Shown here: piece after piece, positions 1 to 21,973 of the stretch
Position numbering within the stretch: position 1 is the first letter of the stretch
Layout of the letters: each line of letters begins with the position of its first letter
Assembly: GCA_030248215.1 (NCBI GenBank)
Contig: JASANG010004012.1
Span: forward strand, 124,001 to 188,000
Source: Enoplolaimus lenunculus
Lineage: Eukaryota > Nematoda > Enoplea > Enoplida > Thoracostomopsidae
DNA length: 64,000 bases
Direction of reading: 5' to 3'
Notes under the pieces: generated by a model
The model's input: only the letters and a program-made list of their open reading frames with translations
What the model was told of the DNA's origin: nothing
Database searches by the model: none
Position numbers and translations under genes: made by a program

Positions 1-74
1 CGACTGGTTAATAACCAGATATTTACATTGGTTGTTATGTTAGTTGTAGTGTTGTAAATTGCTTTATTTTGCAG

Positions 75-10122
<10,048 letters not shown>

Positions 10123-10337
10123 TAGTATTTAATGCCTAAGTGTATTAACAAGTTACTTCAACTTTTCATAGCGAAAAAGCAGTTTTTATAGAAGTTATTT
10201 TTGGTAGGCCTGATATTCTTGTTTCGAAATGCACGTTATACAATAAGTAATGTGAAAAATTCTGTTATTTAAATTTTTGTGTTTGCGTAAGAATTGCAAT
10301 ATAATCTCAAGTTTAAGCTTGGCTATTAACAGCATGC

Positions 10338-10343
10338 AATAAA
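10338..10343 (+). terminator. Probable CYFIP polyadenylation signal
   Basis: AATAAA lies 216 bases after the CYFIP stop codon and is the first canonical hexamer downstream. The interval between is AT-rich and has no other gene. Cleavage is expected shortly after it. Confidence 0.5.
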
Positions 10344-11454
10344 TTGAAATAAGCGGATTTAAGTTATTTGCATAGCTGCAAAATCTACCGTTTTGTGTCA
10401 TAATTTCGAATTTAAAAGCACACAGTAAAATATTGTGTTCAAATCATTTGTGAGCTGCAATACAGGTTTCAAGAATATATTGAATTTGTTTATCTCTTCG
10501 CGTACGTCACATGTTCTGGTAACAAAACTTGAATTAAAAGCTTTTGCTTTGCTTATCTGAGTTGTGTCTTGGCTGCGGCACTGCCATAATGCTCTAACAC
10601 TTTATGCTTGCTTTTGTTCTGCTTCATCCGCTAATTGACTGGAACTGTTACTATGTTACTGTTCCTCAGAATTTAATTTTACTGCGTTTGGGTAATTATA
10701 TCAATACAGAACTACAAATGTGAAATTTGGCGAAAACATACGTGGTTGCGTTCAGCTTTGCGGCCTTGCATAGATTATAGTAACCCGTTTTTTAGTGGAA
10801 CTGCAATCGAATAAGCGACATCCACAATAAGGTGCGTGCAAGGTGTGCAAATAAAAGTTTAGTATTTCGGGAACAGTTAAGGTCAAAACAGAAGACGGTA
10901 ATTGATTTCAGGAATTTCGAGTATATGAAAACATTTAAAATTTTTGGAGTAAACAGTAAAATTTTTAAATTTTAAAGTTCACTTTCTGATTAACAAAATA
11001 AAATTTCGGTTACGAAGGGAAATTCATTTTACAAATTTTGAGGCAATGGTAATTTAATTTTGCATTTTCAGAGTACCGTTTCAGAAAAGCGCTTGTCGAG
11101 CTATCGGGGAATTGAATCCGAAAATTACTAAAACTAAATTCAATTTCCCTCTTGTGCGAAAATGAGATTATGATCTGACTTCTGGTAAGATTTTTATATT
11201 TTGTGACCTACATTTGACCTAGATATACAACAGGTTTCAGCTTCGTGTGGTGTATAGCGGTAGAGACGGAAGTTGATATTTCTGGGAATTAAATATACCT
11301 TCACAAAAAGTGTAAGAATTACCTGTATTCTGAATAGTTTATTATGCAATTGAAATAAAACGTGTAAGGATGTGAGACATGCTTGTCCTGGTGCATATGC
11401 AATAAATCCAATGCACATTGTGGTGTACGGTCGACGAAAAATGCAGTTGGAGAG
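10344..11454. other. Intergenic, no gene seen
   Basis: AT-rich sequence downstream of CYFIP. I see no splice-bounded coding stretch, RNA gene or clear inverted-end element. Confidence 0.5.
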
Positions 11455-11640
11455 GCTGGCTACGTAGCGCAGTGGTAGAATGTTCGCGTAAGGATCCGTA
11501 GGCTGAGAGTTCGTTCCCCGCTCCGGAGGCCCGCTTTTCCAGCTGCTTAGTAGAAAGGTATGATGTCCCTCAGTTCCAACCTAGACTGACAGAACGCAAA
11601 CATAAATTTCGTCAACCTCATTAAATCTAAAGACTTGTTT
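11455..11640 (+). mobile_element. tRNA-derived SINE-like sequence
   Basis: TAGCGCAGTGGTAG (11465-11478) fits a Pol III A box and GAGTTCGTTCC (11507-11517) a B box, at tRNA-like spacing. The flanking bases do not form a full cloverleaf with paired acceptor ends, and a non-tRNA tail follows. This suggests a SINE or a decayed tRNA copy rather than a working tRNA gene. Confidence 0.5.
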
Positions 11641-11786
11641 GTTTAGGCATAAGCTTATGTAAAGGCTTATAAAGGCATCCATTCTGCTGCTTGCGAAGAA
11701 TAACACCGTAACGCAAAAATTGCGTTAACCCTATTTGCCGATTTGGCTCATTATAAACCTTCCCTGATGATTTCAGTTAAAATTAA

Positions 11787-14012
11787 CCCTCTCATGCCCA
11801 TTGGGTCCATTTGGACCCAGCTGGTTAGCCGCTTAATGATAATTCCTTTAATAACTCATGCCAGAACGTTTGGTATCGTTTAAAAGCTTTTTTCCAGAGC
11901 AATATGCAATTCTGCACTAAAACGACATAGCTAGTGAACATTAAACAACATAGAGAGAGTTTAACACAGAAAAGATCAAAATGAGGGCGGGGCCAAAAAA
12001 TTCGCTTTAGGTTACTAAATCCAGTAATACACAGACCCGAAAACTCGTACGCATGTAAAATCAGTTCTAGTTTGCATCTGTACAATATGTTTTCCGTAGC
12101 TACATCGCATCTTTCGTTACTGCGTTGTTAGTCAGTGGGTCCGCATGGACCCACTGGGCATTCGTCGTTAAAATAAACAAGCATGAGTATATGTAGCATT
12201 GAATTAAAAAATCTTTATAAAACAGCTTCTATAGTGATTATTTGTCATGAAATTTGCAGAATTTTAACTTCTGTTGTAGTAAAATGTCTAAAATTCACAA
12301 CGGTACAGTACTGCCAGATATAGACTCTGATATTGAATCAGATAGTGAGCCAGAGGATAATGGTCTGTTTGGTCTTGATGCAGATCGCCCAGAAAGTGAT
12401 TATTCGTCAGACTGCGATGTAGATAATATGACTAATTATGCTCGAACATTAGGAAAACGGCGACAGTTACACCGTAAATTAGAAGACTCGGAATCAGACA
12501 CAGAATCTGACGTTAGTACAGATGAAAATGTTAGACCTGAAAGCAAACGCCATAGAACTGAAATTCTAAAACCAAAATGGTCATCGGAAACAAATCCAGG
12601 AGTTGGAAATATTGACTGGTTAGAAATTAGAAAAAACACAACAACCAAAGAACCACACCAAAACCCCTTGCTGCGATGGTTTGACAATCGCACTGTCACC
12701 TTGTGCTCAACATATATTGGAGTAGAACCTTCGGATTGCGTGAAACGATATGATCGTCGTCTCAAACAACGAGTCTCGGTTTCACGTCCGGCAATTATTA
12801 GTGAGTATAACAAGCACATGGGAGGCGTCGATTTGGCGGACATGCTCGCTGCATTGTATCGAATGGCTCACAGATCTCTGAAGTGGTCAGTTTTTCACTT
12901 CAAATGGTTTAACTAGAACAAAATGCAGCATACTTTTCAAAACATAAGTTTTAGCATGTTTTATTAGAAATACACTTTACTTTTATTGCTTGTAATGCTG
13001 TTATTCAACAATTCATTGATTGCTAGTAGTGCTGTTATTTGTTATTCAATGATTGCTAGTAGTGCTTTTATGCGACAGCTCATCAACCAAGTTGTACTTG
13101 ACGCATTAATTGAGTCCAAACCTACTATATCTTAGTTTTGCAGATACAAAGAAATTAGGCAATTTAACAGGTTGTTCCATTGAAATTTTAGGTATATGCG
13201 TGTGTTCTTTTGGATACTGGGCTCTTCGGTGAGCAACGGATGGCTGCTCTATCGCCGCGAATGCTAAGCACTCGAGTTACCAAAAAAGGAACAACTAGAT
13301 TTACTGGGTTTCTTGTTATCTGTGGCGGATAGCTTGGCACGCTGTCAACCAGCAAAGCGTTTTGGAGACGTTTCTGGCAAGGCAAAACGAGGTCGGCCGT
13401 CTTCTAGGGACGCTAGCTGTTCCGTTCCTACGTTGCTGCGAAAGAAAAATGCTGCTAAGCAAAAGCCATCGTCTGAAAGCCGCTTTGATGGATTTAAACA
13501 TTATCCTGGGACGATGAAGAGAGGTCGGTGCAGTTATTGCACCAAAGCGAAGTCGAGAATAGGATGTACAAAATGCAAAGTTAACCTTTGTATTACTGAG
13601 CGTCGAAATTGCTATGTGCCGTATCATGAACCTGTGGCATAAGTTTAGTTTTATTATTAAAATTTCTTTTAATTTTAACGATACTTACGAAATTTTAACA
13701 TTTAACACTGCAAATGATAGATTTTAGGGCTTTAACAAGGCTATATTGTTAATTAGACATTTCTATCATCATTAAATAGGTTTGTTATGCTTTCCTTATC
13801 AATAATTACCGTAGCTAGAGTAGTTTTTGTTATTTGGATAATGCTACTAGTGGATGCCCACTGGGTCCATATGGACCCACTATTGTAACTTGTTATATTT
13901 CCGTATTTTCAATAAAAACAAAGAGCTGCATATGATACTGAGTGCATCAGTGCGTGTTACTATTGAAAAAAAAAATTATTGAACATTCATTTAAAATTTG
14001 GGCATGAGAGGG
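11787..14012 (+). mobile_element. piggyBac-family DNA transposon, internally deleted
   Basis: The element starts CCCTCTCATGCCCA directly after TTAA (11783-11786). It ends TGGGCATGAGAGGG directly before TTGA (13-14 bp perfect inverted ends; one target-site base changed). Subterminal palindromes of the form GGGTCCATNTGGACCC occur near 11804, 12138 and 13861. The enclosed transposase gene is broken (see 12284-13642). A non-autonomous TTAA element lies 0.3 kb downstream, at 14329-14570. Confidence 0.88.
12284..13642 (+). pseudogene. piggyBac transposase (PGBD-like), broken
   Basis: Exon 1 (12284-12885) encodes an acidic Ser/Asp/Glu-rich N-terminus. It runs straight into the late core motif EYNKHMGGVDLADMLAALYR, which carries the distal conserved Asp residues of the DDE domain, so most of the catalytic core with the earlier Asp residues is deleted. 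An intron at 12886-13191 (GTCAGT..TTTTAG) joins HRSLKW to YMRVFFW, restoring the family motif that leads to WLLYRRE. Exon 2 then meets an in-frame stop (near 13263) before LLGFLLSVADSL. It ends in the Cys-rich C-terminal domain (CSYCTKAKSRIGC..CKVNLC..RNCYVPYH), the zinc-binding DNA-recognition part. Normal transposases are about 550-600 residues, so this copy cannot be autonomous. Confidence 0.85.
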
Positions 14013-14328
14013 TTGATTTGAAAAAATGTATTTTTAGCAGTTCAGAAATCTACATTTTTATGTATATCACTGTTTAAAAGCGATGCGCTAAGTGGAATTG
14101 CATTATTTTTAGCGTTGGATGACTGGTTCAGCACACTCAATTTGCTACTAATGTTTCAATCACTTTTGCTTAATAATCAAAACGAAGACTATTAAAACGA
14201 AACTCTTTTTTCATCAAACGAACGAGGCTGTTCATTGTGTAAACGGAACAATTATTAGCTAACAAATACCTGTTAACAGTTAGCACATAAATTTTGTAAG
14301 CGATAGAAAAATTTTAATTTTGTATTAA

Positions 14329-14570
14329 CCCCTTCTTACATCGAGTTGCCTGTAGGCAACTCAGAGTATATATCGCACCGTGTGTAACAATTGCAACACG
14401 TATGCATAGTACTAAATCACCAAAAGACGTGAGAGCCCCCTCGGGCTCGACCGTCAAGCTCCTATAGCTGAGTGGTGATGGTATACGCCTCCCACTTCAG
14501 TCACTGGAGTTCGAATCCTAGCATACAAGTAGGTCTCAGAGGAAATAGAAAATATTCATGTGAGAAAGGG
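14329..14570. mobile_element. TTAA-flanked MITE (piggyBac-type) with tRNA-like core
   Basis: This 242-bp element has ends CCCCTTCTTACATCG and CATGTGAGAAAGGG, which are imperfect inverted repeats, and exact TTAA duplications at 14325-14328 and 14571-14574. Inside, TAGCTGAGTGGTGATGGTA (14465-14483) and GAGTTCGAATCC (14507-14518) match Pol III A and B boxes. No acceptor stem pairs with the 5' side, so this is a tRNA-derived sequence captured in a piggyBac-type MITE and not a tRNA gene. Confidence 0.75.
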
Positions 14571-14574
14571 TTAA

Positions 14575-16235
14575 TGTTGGCGGTATACTTGTCGTTCGGC
14601 GACGTCCGATGCCGTATGGCACTGCAAGTGAAAAAATTTGGTTTATGAATGGTTATGCGATGTCATGTAGGAATTGATGTATTTTGCATTACAGCGCAAG
14701 GTGACGAACAACAGCAGACGTCGTCTAAAGAAAACTTTTCTGGCAATAACTATGATTGGAAAAATGACCAAAGTCAAACAGCTCTAAATATATTTTACAA
14801 ACAATATATATACTTACCGAGAAAAAACAACTTTAGTCACAAAAATTGTCATGAATTTTAGTTCAATTTTCTGACTAAGCTTTGAAGGTAAAATTACTTT
14901 TTGTCAACTCCACCTACTTTAGTGGCGAAACAATGCAAATTATTTAAAAAAATTTTTTTACACTATCATTCCTACTTCCGGGTACCCGGATGCATATTCC
15001 ATTTCGGATACATGTCCGGATATTTTATTACTTCCGAATATACGAATATCCGGTGACCATCTAAGTAAAAAGATTGGTAAAAGTTATTATGAATTGTTTA
15101 TACCAAGAGGATGTAATGAAACATCCGTAACAGTTTACATTTGAAAATCATCAATATTTGAAGCAGTGTGAGATTAAAGTTTATTATGGTTGCTTAGCAC
15201 TGAAATTCTGAGAAAAAACCAAATTGGGCACACAACCGATCATCCGTTGTTTTATTTCAGCTCAAAAATAATTATTACACGCGGACTTTTATCATAATTT
15301 TTGTTGGTTGAAACAGGAATTAAAAGAAAGTAAACATTACATCGATTGCAAAGTATAAAAGCAAAACACTGAATTAACGATTCAGAAACCTTTGAATTTG
15401 GCTCTGTTTTGTGTTCTGAGGACTCAGCGTCGTTTAAAGAAATGTCAACAATTGAATTCAAACAAACGACAACCGTAGTTTTTATTAAACTTTTAAGAGT
15501 TGACTTTCAAAGCCTCCTTTTTCACTCTGATATTAGAATCATTTACTGATTAAGCTGCATAAACACAAAGAGAATGGTATAGAAAATGCGTTTTTGGTCG
15601 TCGTTTGATATATGATGTAATATTAGGCAGCTTTGGTTGTTAATACGTCCTATATTATTATACTGATGGTTATTGTTTCGAAACATTTGGCACAAATAAT
15701 ACGGGTTCGTATTAACATTTGTATACATGGGCTAAAAGTTTACAGACAACGCAATGTTAAACAATCGAAAGCTTAAATACAATCACAATCGCTAAAACGT
15801 TGTAAATTAGATTTTGAACCCAGTACAAACAAGCAAAAGTAAAAGGTTTATGATTGTTTTGTATTTTTATGTCATATTTCAAAGTTGGGCCACCAAATGT
15901 GTTGCATGGATGTTGCTCATGGTTACACAATTGATATTTTGATTAGTAGAATAAATACGAAACTGATGAGAATTTCTGTTAGCATTCACCCCAAAGCAGA
16001 GATTACATTATTAATAGCAGTTCATCGATACAGAATACGTGAATGAGTAACAAAAACTTGAATTAAAATGTTATTAGTCATTTGTACCAATCGTCGAAAT
16101 GATTCGATCTGTGAGAATCAATCAGATGAAATCGTTTATGAGCTTCCAACTTTAAATGTCATTTTTGAACACTAAACGCTTATATTTAAAATTTCATCCG
16201 CATCAAACAAAATACCTTTGATGTTTAAAGAGACG
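14575..16235. other. Intergenic; one GGATATCCG-type repeat fragment
   Basis: No supported gene. Around 14978-15058 there are repeats of CCGGATAT/ATATCCGG resembling hAT MITE family G, without clear ends. The rest is featureless AT-rich sequence. Confidence 0.4.
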
Positions 16236-16422
16236 GTCAATGTATAGAACAGGTGTAAAACAATAGAATAAGCATAGGAACTAAGCCTAACCCTAAGTCT
16301 AAGCCGGAGCGTAAGAGTAAGCTTATACCTAAGCATAAGCAAAAAAATTAGTCTAAACACTGAGGTTGCTTTATTTTATTCTCACATAAAAACGTTCTGC
16401 CCCTCATCTTTACATGGACCGA
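16236..16422 (+). mobile_element. TAAGCC MITE (family A)
   Basis: It begins TCAATGTATAGAACAGG. It holds about ten degenerate CCTAAG/CATAAG units in two blocks, then AAAAAAATTAGTCTAAACAC, and ends GTTCTGCCCCTCATCTTTACATGGACC. Ends are imperfect inverted repeats. Non-coding. Confidence 0.8.
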
Positions 16423-16799
16423 TCAGGCGATCGCTCACTTTGTAGTTTATTGCAATATTTTACTTATTTTTATTAATACGGACAAATCAATTTTTAATAC
16501 TTGTGTAGTAACATTTGCCTGCGTCATAATTAAATGGGCAACGCTTTTGCCGGGTTTTGTGTTTGTGTGTTAAAATAATATTTGAAATTTTAGCTGCCAA
16601 ATGTATTCAGTTACGATTTAGCAGTTGTATTTGTTACGTTTGGCTCATGCAAAATTTCCTTAATGGAGTGATTATTTTATTCAATTTTCTGTCATTAACT
16701 TTTGTTCAAACGACAGATGTTACTTAGTGAAAGATCCAAGTGTTTGCGGTTCCTTTCCTCCAAGTCCGCGTTCACAATTTTTCGATGATAATTTGTTTC

Positions 16800-16985
16800 C
16801 ACGACTCTCTCCGCATTAGGTTCTTCGAGACTACACAAACTGAGTCAAGTTCAACTCCGCCAGAGTCAAACGTGCGACTCAGTGAGTCGAATTTGTTCTG
16901 GTGGAGTCGAATTTGGTTTAGTTTGTGTAGTCCCGTAGAGCCTGTTTCGGAGAAAATCATTTTGACTCACCATTTTTTACAGGGC
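16800..16985. mobile_element. GAGTC-palindrome MITE (family D), copy 1
   Basis: Shares GACTACACAAACTGAGTC and GACTCCGCCAGAGTC with the copies at 20144 and 61637, and the end TTTTGACTCACCATTTTTTACAG. Here two inverted halves meet at about 16880. The left boundary is eroded. Confidence 0.6.
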
Positions 16986-17279
16986 ACCAAGGTTCTTTAG
17001 TTTTAACCACAAGTATACTGGTCAGAATAAGGGGGGGACTGATATTTATTTGCTTCTTTAGACGGTGCCCCCATTCTTTGGTTACGGACTGTTATTTATT
17101 GTTAAGATGCCCTCCGTCTCCCTTCGTTACTGGTATATATCCGGTTTTGCAACTATCCTTTGAATTAAACGTGGATTTGTCTTGTATCATATATTTGAGC
17201 GATGCAAGATTGTACTTAGGCATGTACTTTTAAAACTTTAAGTATGTTTTAAAGTTTTGAACTCAACTTTATTTGTCCT

Positions 17280-17470
17280 GGAGTCATTTATGCACTACAA
17301 TTAGGGTTATTTGACATTTATGGAATCTAATCAGGGTTTAGGGACTCTATCCGCTAACGCACTCTTATTAGGGATACGGACTGCTATTTATTGGGACTCA
17401 AAATGGGGACCTCGCCCCTCTTATTACCTTATCTTATTCGGGTTCCTACAGTATACAGTTTCAGCAAATT
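17280..17470. repeat. Interspersed repeat family M, copy 1
   Basis: Phrases CATTTATGGA, TCTAATCAGGGTTTAG, ACTCTATCCGCTAACG, TTATTAGGGATACGGACT and AAATGGGGACC recur in the same order at 52580-52735. It has no inverted ends and no open frame. Class unknown. Related C/G-rich phrases lie at 17030-17110. Confidence 0.65.
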
Positions 17471-19523
17471 TAACTTGTTTCGAAACTTTATTGAATGTGA
17501 AGTATAATTAAGTTTTGTACCAATTTATTTTATGCTTCATGTGCCCATGTGTTTATAAGTTTTCTCGTTTAACAAGCAGACCCTTAAATGGTCAAGAAGA
17601 CGAGGTACGCATACCTGCATAAGTGGCTGATTCAGAAATTTCTACAAAACGCCTTGCAAGATATAATGGAAACGACAATGAACTGAAAATTAGTGCTACA
17701 CTTTAATACAAAATCTTGGTTTTCATTCCTGTTAGGGGAGAATGCTAGAGCAGGGTGCTTTACTTGGATCCGCCAATGTTCATTATAAATAGCATTTATC
17801 GCAATTACTACGTGTACTGTATTGACCCTAGTCAGAGGGGGCTGTTATTGATTTTGCGTCTCTAGTCAGTACTCCCTATCCATCTTTATTATTCTGTTTT
17901 TGTTCAAAACTGAGATGCTCCCAAGCAGGTTTGTTGATTGTTATGTCCGTTAATCTTTTTTCTTGACTAAATAATTTTTATGCTGATTGTCTGAGTCGTT
18001 GTTACATATGTGAGTCTGAGCACTCCAGGCCATTCTTCTACTGTGGTCTTTTTTGTGGACCCTAATTAGAACTTGTAGAATCTATCTACGAACGGATTCT
18101 GTTGAACCTCTACCGACCCATCAACTTATTCGCATTGTACGCACAATCTAAACTGCTACCAAACTGCGCCGCTTTGACTGCTACAAGTATTAATTAACTA
18201 AAAACTGGGGGCGTTTCTTTTAAACCTAAACCGTAGGCTTTATTTTTTCATAAAATATTCTGCAACAAATATCCATTCATAAGATAGCAAAGCAAAAAAC
18301 GGAAACGTATGCCACACGACCAAATATTCAACAAAATGTGATTGTAAAATTTATGCCCGAGAATTTGAATTCTTTTAAAAGAGACGGCCTGAAAGGCGTC
18401 TCAAAACGTCACACAATTCCTACTTTTACAATCGGCTACGTAACCATCATTTCAAGTATCTTTAGCCAGTTCGACAAGTTGTACATATGAACCGATTGGC
18501 ACCAATCACACGACACATTGCATCTTCCAATCCCTTTGATATCAAAATCTTAATTACAATTTTAACAATTTCGTTTCGCATTATAACCAACCTGTTAAAT
18601 GTATATGCAAATTGCGCAATGTAAATCATTAGTTTCGAAGCTGAATAACGATAATCAGGGGTGTCGCGTAGTCAAGATTTCGTTTATGAAGGATATGTTT
18701 CACGTCAAATTTCTTTGCAAAATCCTTACGACCGACAAACTTTTTTTACATCTACGATCCAGCAAACTAAAGCCGTCTAAGACGCATTTTTTTCTTGTCA
18801 CTTGAAAATTTTCAAAATTGATACATCCTTTCTATCTGTCTTTGTATAAAACACCCTGATTGTTATTAACATTTTAACTTCTAAATATGATTCTAAGACA
18901 AGCACTGAAGGGATTGTCTGTCCGGCTTTTACTACAACTGATTTTAATTTCTGTCGCAAACATTCTTGTTCAAATGACGATCAAAATCCAAAGTTAAAAA
19001 TTCTCGTTGCCTAAAAACCACTGACAGATACAACTGGAGAAGTCGATTCAACTGAAAGGAATCAAGTTTTCAACGATACATTCAAAAGCGTTGTGAAATG
19101 ATTTAAACTACGCCGGAATTAATATTTGTGCTCGAGTAAAAAACGGAAGGCTTTAAATCAGCGGAAGTATTAATCGGTTAAATGAAACATTTGCCATTCA
19201 TTAATGAACGTACACGTAAGTACTACTCAAGTTATCAATGGTTTGTTTCCGGTAAGACTTTTAGTCGCAAAAATCATATCGGTCATAAGAGTGAATTGTA
19301 TATTTTAGCTTAACAAATAAACTTGAACAGCTGGGCATAGCATTGGGTACTGCAATAATTGACCTTTGTGTTAAACGTTGTACCGAAGAACCTTGGTTAA
19401 GTTTTACTTTTATTGGACTCTTGTAGGATTCCCTACTACACGTTTAGCATTAATGTGTTGGATTTGGTTTTAACAAAAGTTTACGCTTGGGCATAGGGAA
19501 GAATTTTCCTAAGCGTAAGCCTT
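17471..19523. other. Intergenic, no gene seen
   Basis: AT-rich. The short open frames have no splice context or recognisable motif. A short degenerate CCTAAGCGTAAGCC piece near 19507 resembles family A. Confidence 0.4.
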
Positions 19524-21973
19524 GTAGGTTGCTGTGCCAGTCTTAATCACATTTCAAACTAAAATATTAATTCTAAAACCAAACCCAAACCACATCTTAA
19601 GGAAGTCCCTGGCTCCGCCAAAGTAGTCTCTCTTAGAAGTTAACGTAGGCTCAGGCGTTGCTAGAAAGGGTAAAATTTAGGAAATCTATGCGTGGCGGTT
19701 GAGCCGCAATGTAAATCTATACAGGGGTCCTGTGTAACCATTTTAAATAATGTTGCATATCGGGATGAGCTGGGCCTGCCAAATTACAGTACGGCAGCAA
19801 CACCTGAACCCCTTGTCTTGATAATATGCCAACCGAAGTTTAAACTGTATATGCCGTAACATACGAAGAGGATTTGAGTTGCGTTTGCGTCAAGAATGTT
19901 CGAATGGAAAAAACTTTTTGTATTTTGAAATTTTACAGTTGAAAATCGCTTTCAAAAAACATTTTCATGTTTGTTTCGTTTGGTGCAAAGTTGTTTCAAT
20001 TAATGCTTTAACTGGAAAATAGACGTTTTTATGAGCTTTAATAAAACAAACAATTTGCAATTTTTTCGGCAAAACAAAATTTAAATGGAAAACAAACTAA
20101 AGTTTCTTGCTTAGAAACAAATATTCAAAAAATAGCATCTACACTGTAAAAAATGACGAGTCAAACTGACTCTCTCAGAAATAGGCTTTTCATGACTACA
20201 CAAACTGAGTCAAATTCGACTCCGCCAGAGTCAAATTCTACTTACTGAGAGTCAATTTGAACCACCATTTTTTGCAGCGTATAAAAAGAAGAGAATAAAG
20301 ATTGAAAATATTACAAAATGTTGCAATTTTAATCGCAATGAATATTAACATTTAACATTTTAATTACAGCCTTTATGAGCAGTCATTACTGCGCGGTTAG
20401 AAATTACAGCAAAATTTATTACATCCAATTTTTACGGTTTAGCAACAATGCCGAGGTGCACCGGTTAAGCTGCCTGTAAAATCTCAGGAAACCGTTCTGA
20501 TCATGGAAAATGCGCTAAAGACAAACCATTATTGCATACAATAGCAAAACGTTTTAGCTTTTATAATTGACTTTACATTTTGCATATATCTCGTTTATAT
20601 AATGCATAGTTTATTGTTGTAAGTGCCAGTTGTAGTTAATAAATGTTAACTCATAAATGGACAACAGAACGAAAAAATAACTCGAAAGTTTTGAACATTA
20701 AAAGATTATAAATGCTTTAAATGAATGTGATATGAATGAAAGCATTCCAAATACTGTATTAACCATAACAATTGAAAGACTAAACGGTATTTCATGCTTG
20801 TTGGATTTGATGATGTTTACTGTGAATAGTTCGTGATTTCGGCTATGGGTTGAAACCACCAACTCCGCGTTCAGGTCCGTATTCCAATGACGCTAGATCG
20901 CTATGGTTCAGTAATGCAGTCAGTTTCCCCTTTCATTCCCCCCAACACCGTGATAAAGCTATATACCGGTAAAGCACAATTATGACTAGACAAGTATAAC
21001 GCTTAACTGCCGACCTTATTGTCACCGAATGTGCCGAAAGTTCCTTGGTTTAGGTGCTTTCCGCACGTCTACTACGATGCCTTAACACTATTATTCCACT
21101 AAGTCACAAGCTCACACCGTACAAAACAAATGCAAACTCAACGTGACAAACCCCGAATACTCCGTAAAACCCCAGTTCACCGTACAAAACCCCAAGAATC
21201 CCCAAGTAAACCGTCGAGACCAGCCCCGCTAGAGTCGACAACCCCAGAACAAACTCCAAATATTCCCCAGAAAATCGCCTAATACATATCCCCAAGATCC
21301 CCGGTTCTCCTTTGGTACCGCCCGTAGGCTCCGCGCTATGCGCTTTCCTTGATGATTCCCTAAGCCGGTTTCACCGTAGGCTCACATTTGAGCTACCGTG
21401 ACTCTATTTCCGTTAATCGCCTTTTCGCCTCAGTCGCTCGGTCCTCTATGCCAATCAACTCCGTAAATACTAACACAAATCACTAGCTCCAATTGCTAGG
21501 TAAACTCGCCAAAAGAAACACAACACATTCTAAGATTTCAAAAGCAAGAATGAATATGGAGGCTGGCTACCCCAGCCCCCATATGGAATTGATTTACATA
21601 AAATTGAGTGTCACGGGCGTCTCGGACCCCTTAGGGACACTCACGTCCACCATTGCCATAAAGCAACAACAACAACAACTACAACAACATATCAACCCCC
21701 AATACCACTAGCTAAGTGCTTTTAGCACTTCAAGCCTGCAAAGATATATATTTAATGGCCCCGCAGGGCCCCTCAATACTAACACTGCGGACACAGCCGC
21801 CACGCATAGATTATACTATTTTTACGCCGTTTCGCAACGCCTAAGCCTAACTTAGGTTCTAAGAGAGACTAGGCGGAGCCGGGGACTCCCTTAAGGTGTG
21901 GTTTAGGATTTGGATTTAGATTTGTTTTAGTTTTTAGGTTGAAATATATTTAAGTGTGGCACAGCCACCTACA
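19524..21973. mobile_element. Non-autonomous element with ~200-bp inverted ends
   Basis: 19524-19735 is repeated in inverted orientation at about 21777-21973, from the outermost GTAGGTTGCTGTGCCAG/GTGGCACAGCCACCTAC inward through a CTCCGCC-AGTCTCTCTTAGAA phrase and CTATGCGTGGCGG. The 2.45-kb interior has no transposase. It is partly C-rich on the plus strand (21110-21330), has a CAACAA run near 21664-21690 and hosts a family D MITE. Flanking target duplications are not evident. Long ends suggest a fold-back or MULE-type element. Confidence 0.65.
20144..20277. mobile_element. GAGTC-palindrome MITE (family D), copy 2
   Basis: A 134-bp element beginning CTGTAAAAAATGACGAGTCA and ending CACCATTTTTTGCAG, an imperfect inverted repeat. 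Inside it is made of GAGTCAAA/TTGACTC half-sites around GACTCCGCCAGAGTC. It is nested in the 19524-21973 element, so it is younger. Confidence 0.7.

Noticed and set aside
12436-12843. 135-residue minus-strand frame
   Set aside because: Shadow of the piggyBac transposase exon on the opposite strand.
14458-14525. Functional tRNA gene
   Set aside because: A and B boxes are good, but no acceptor stem or normal anticodon arm can be folded, and it lies inside a TTAA-flanked MITE.
16236-16422. Interstitial telomere or old chromosome fusion point
   Set aside because: The TTAGGC-type units lie between conserved inverted ends that recur at many places, so they are transposon cargo.
21104-21295. Minus-strand frame VLYGELGFYGVFGV-like
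   Set aside because: Product of C-rich repeated phrases inside the long-inverted-end element.
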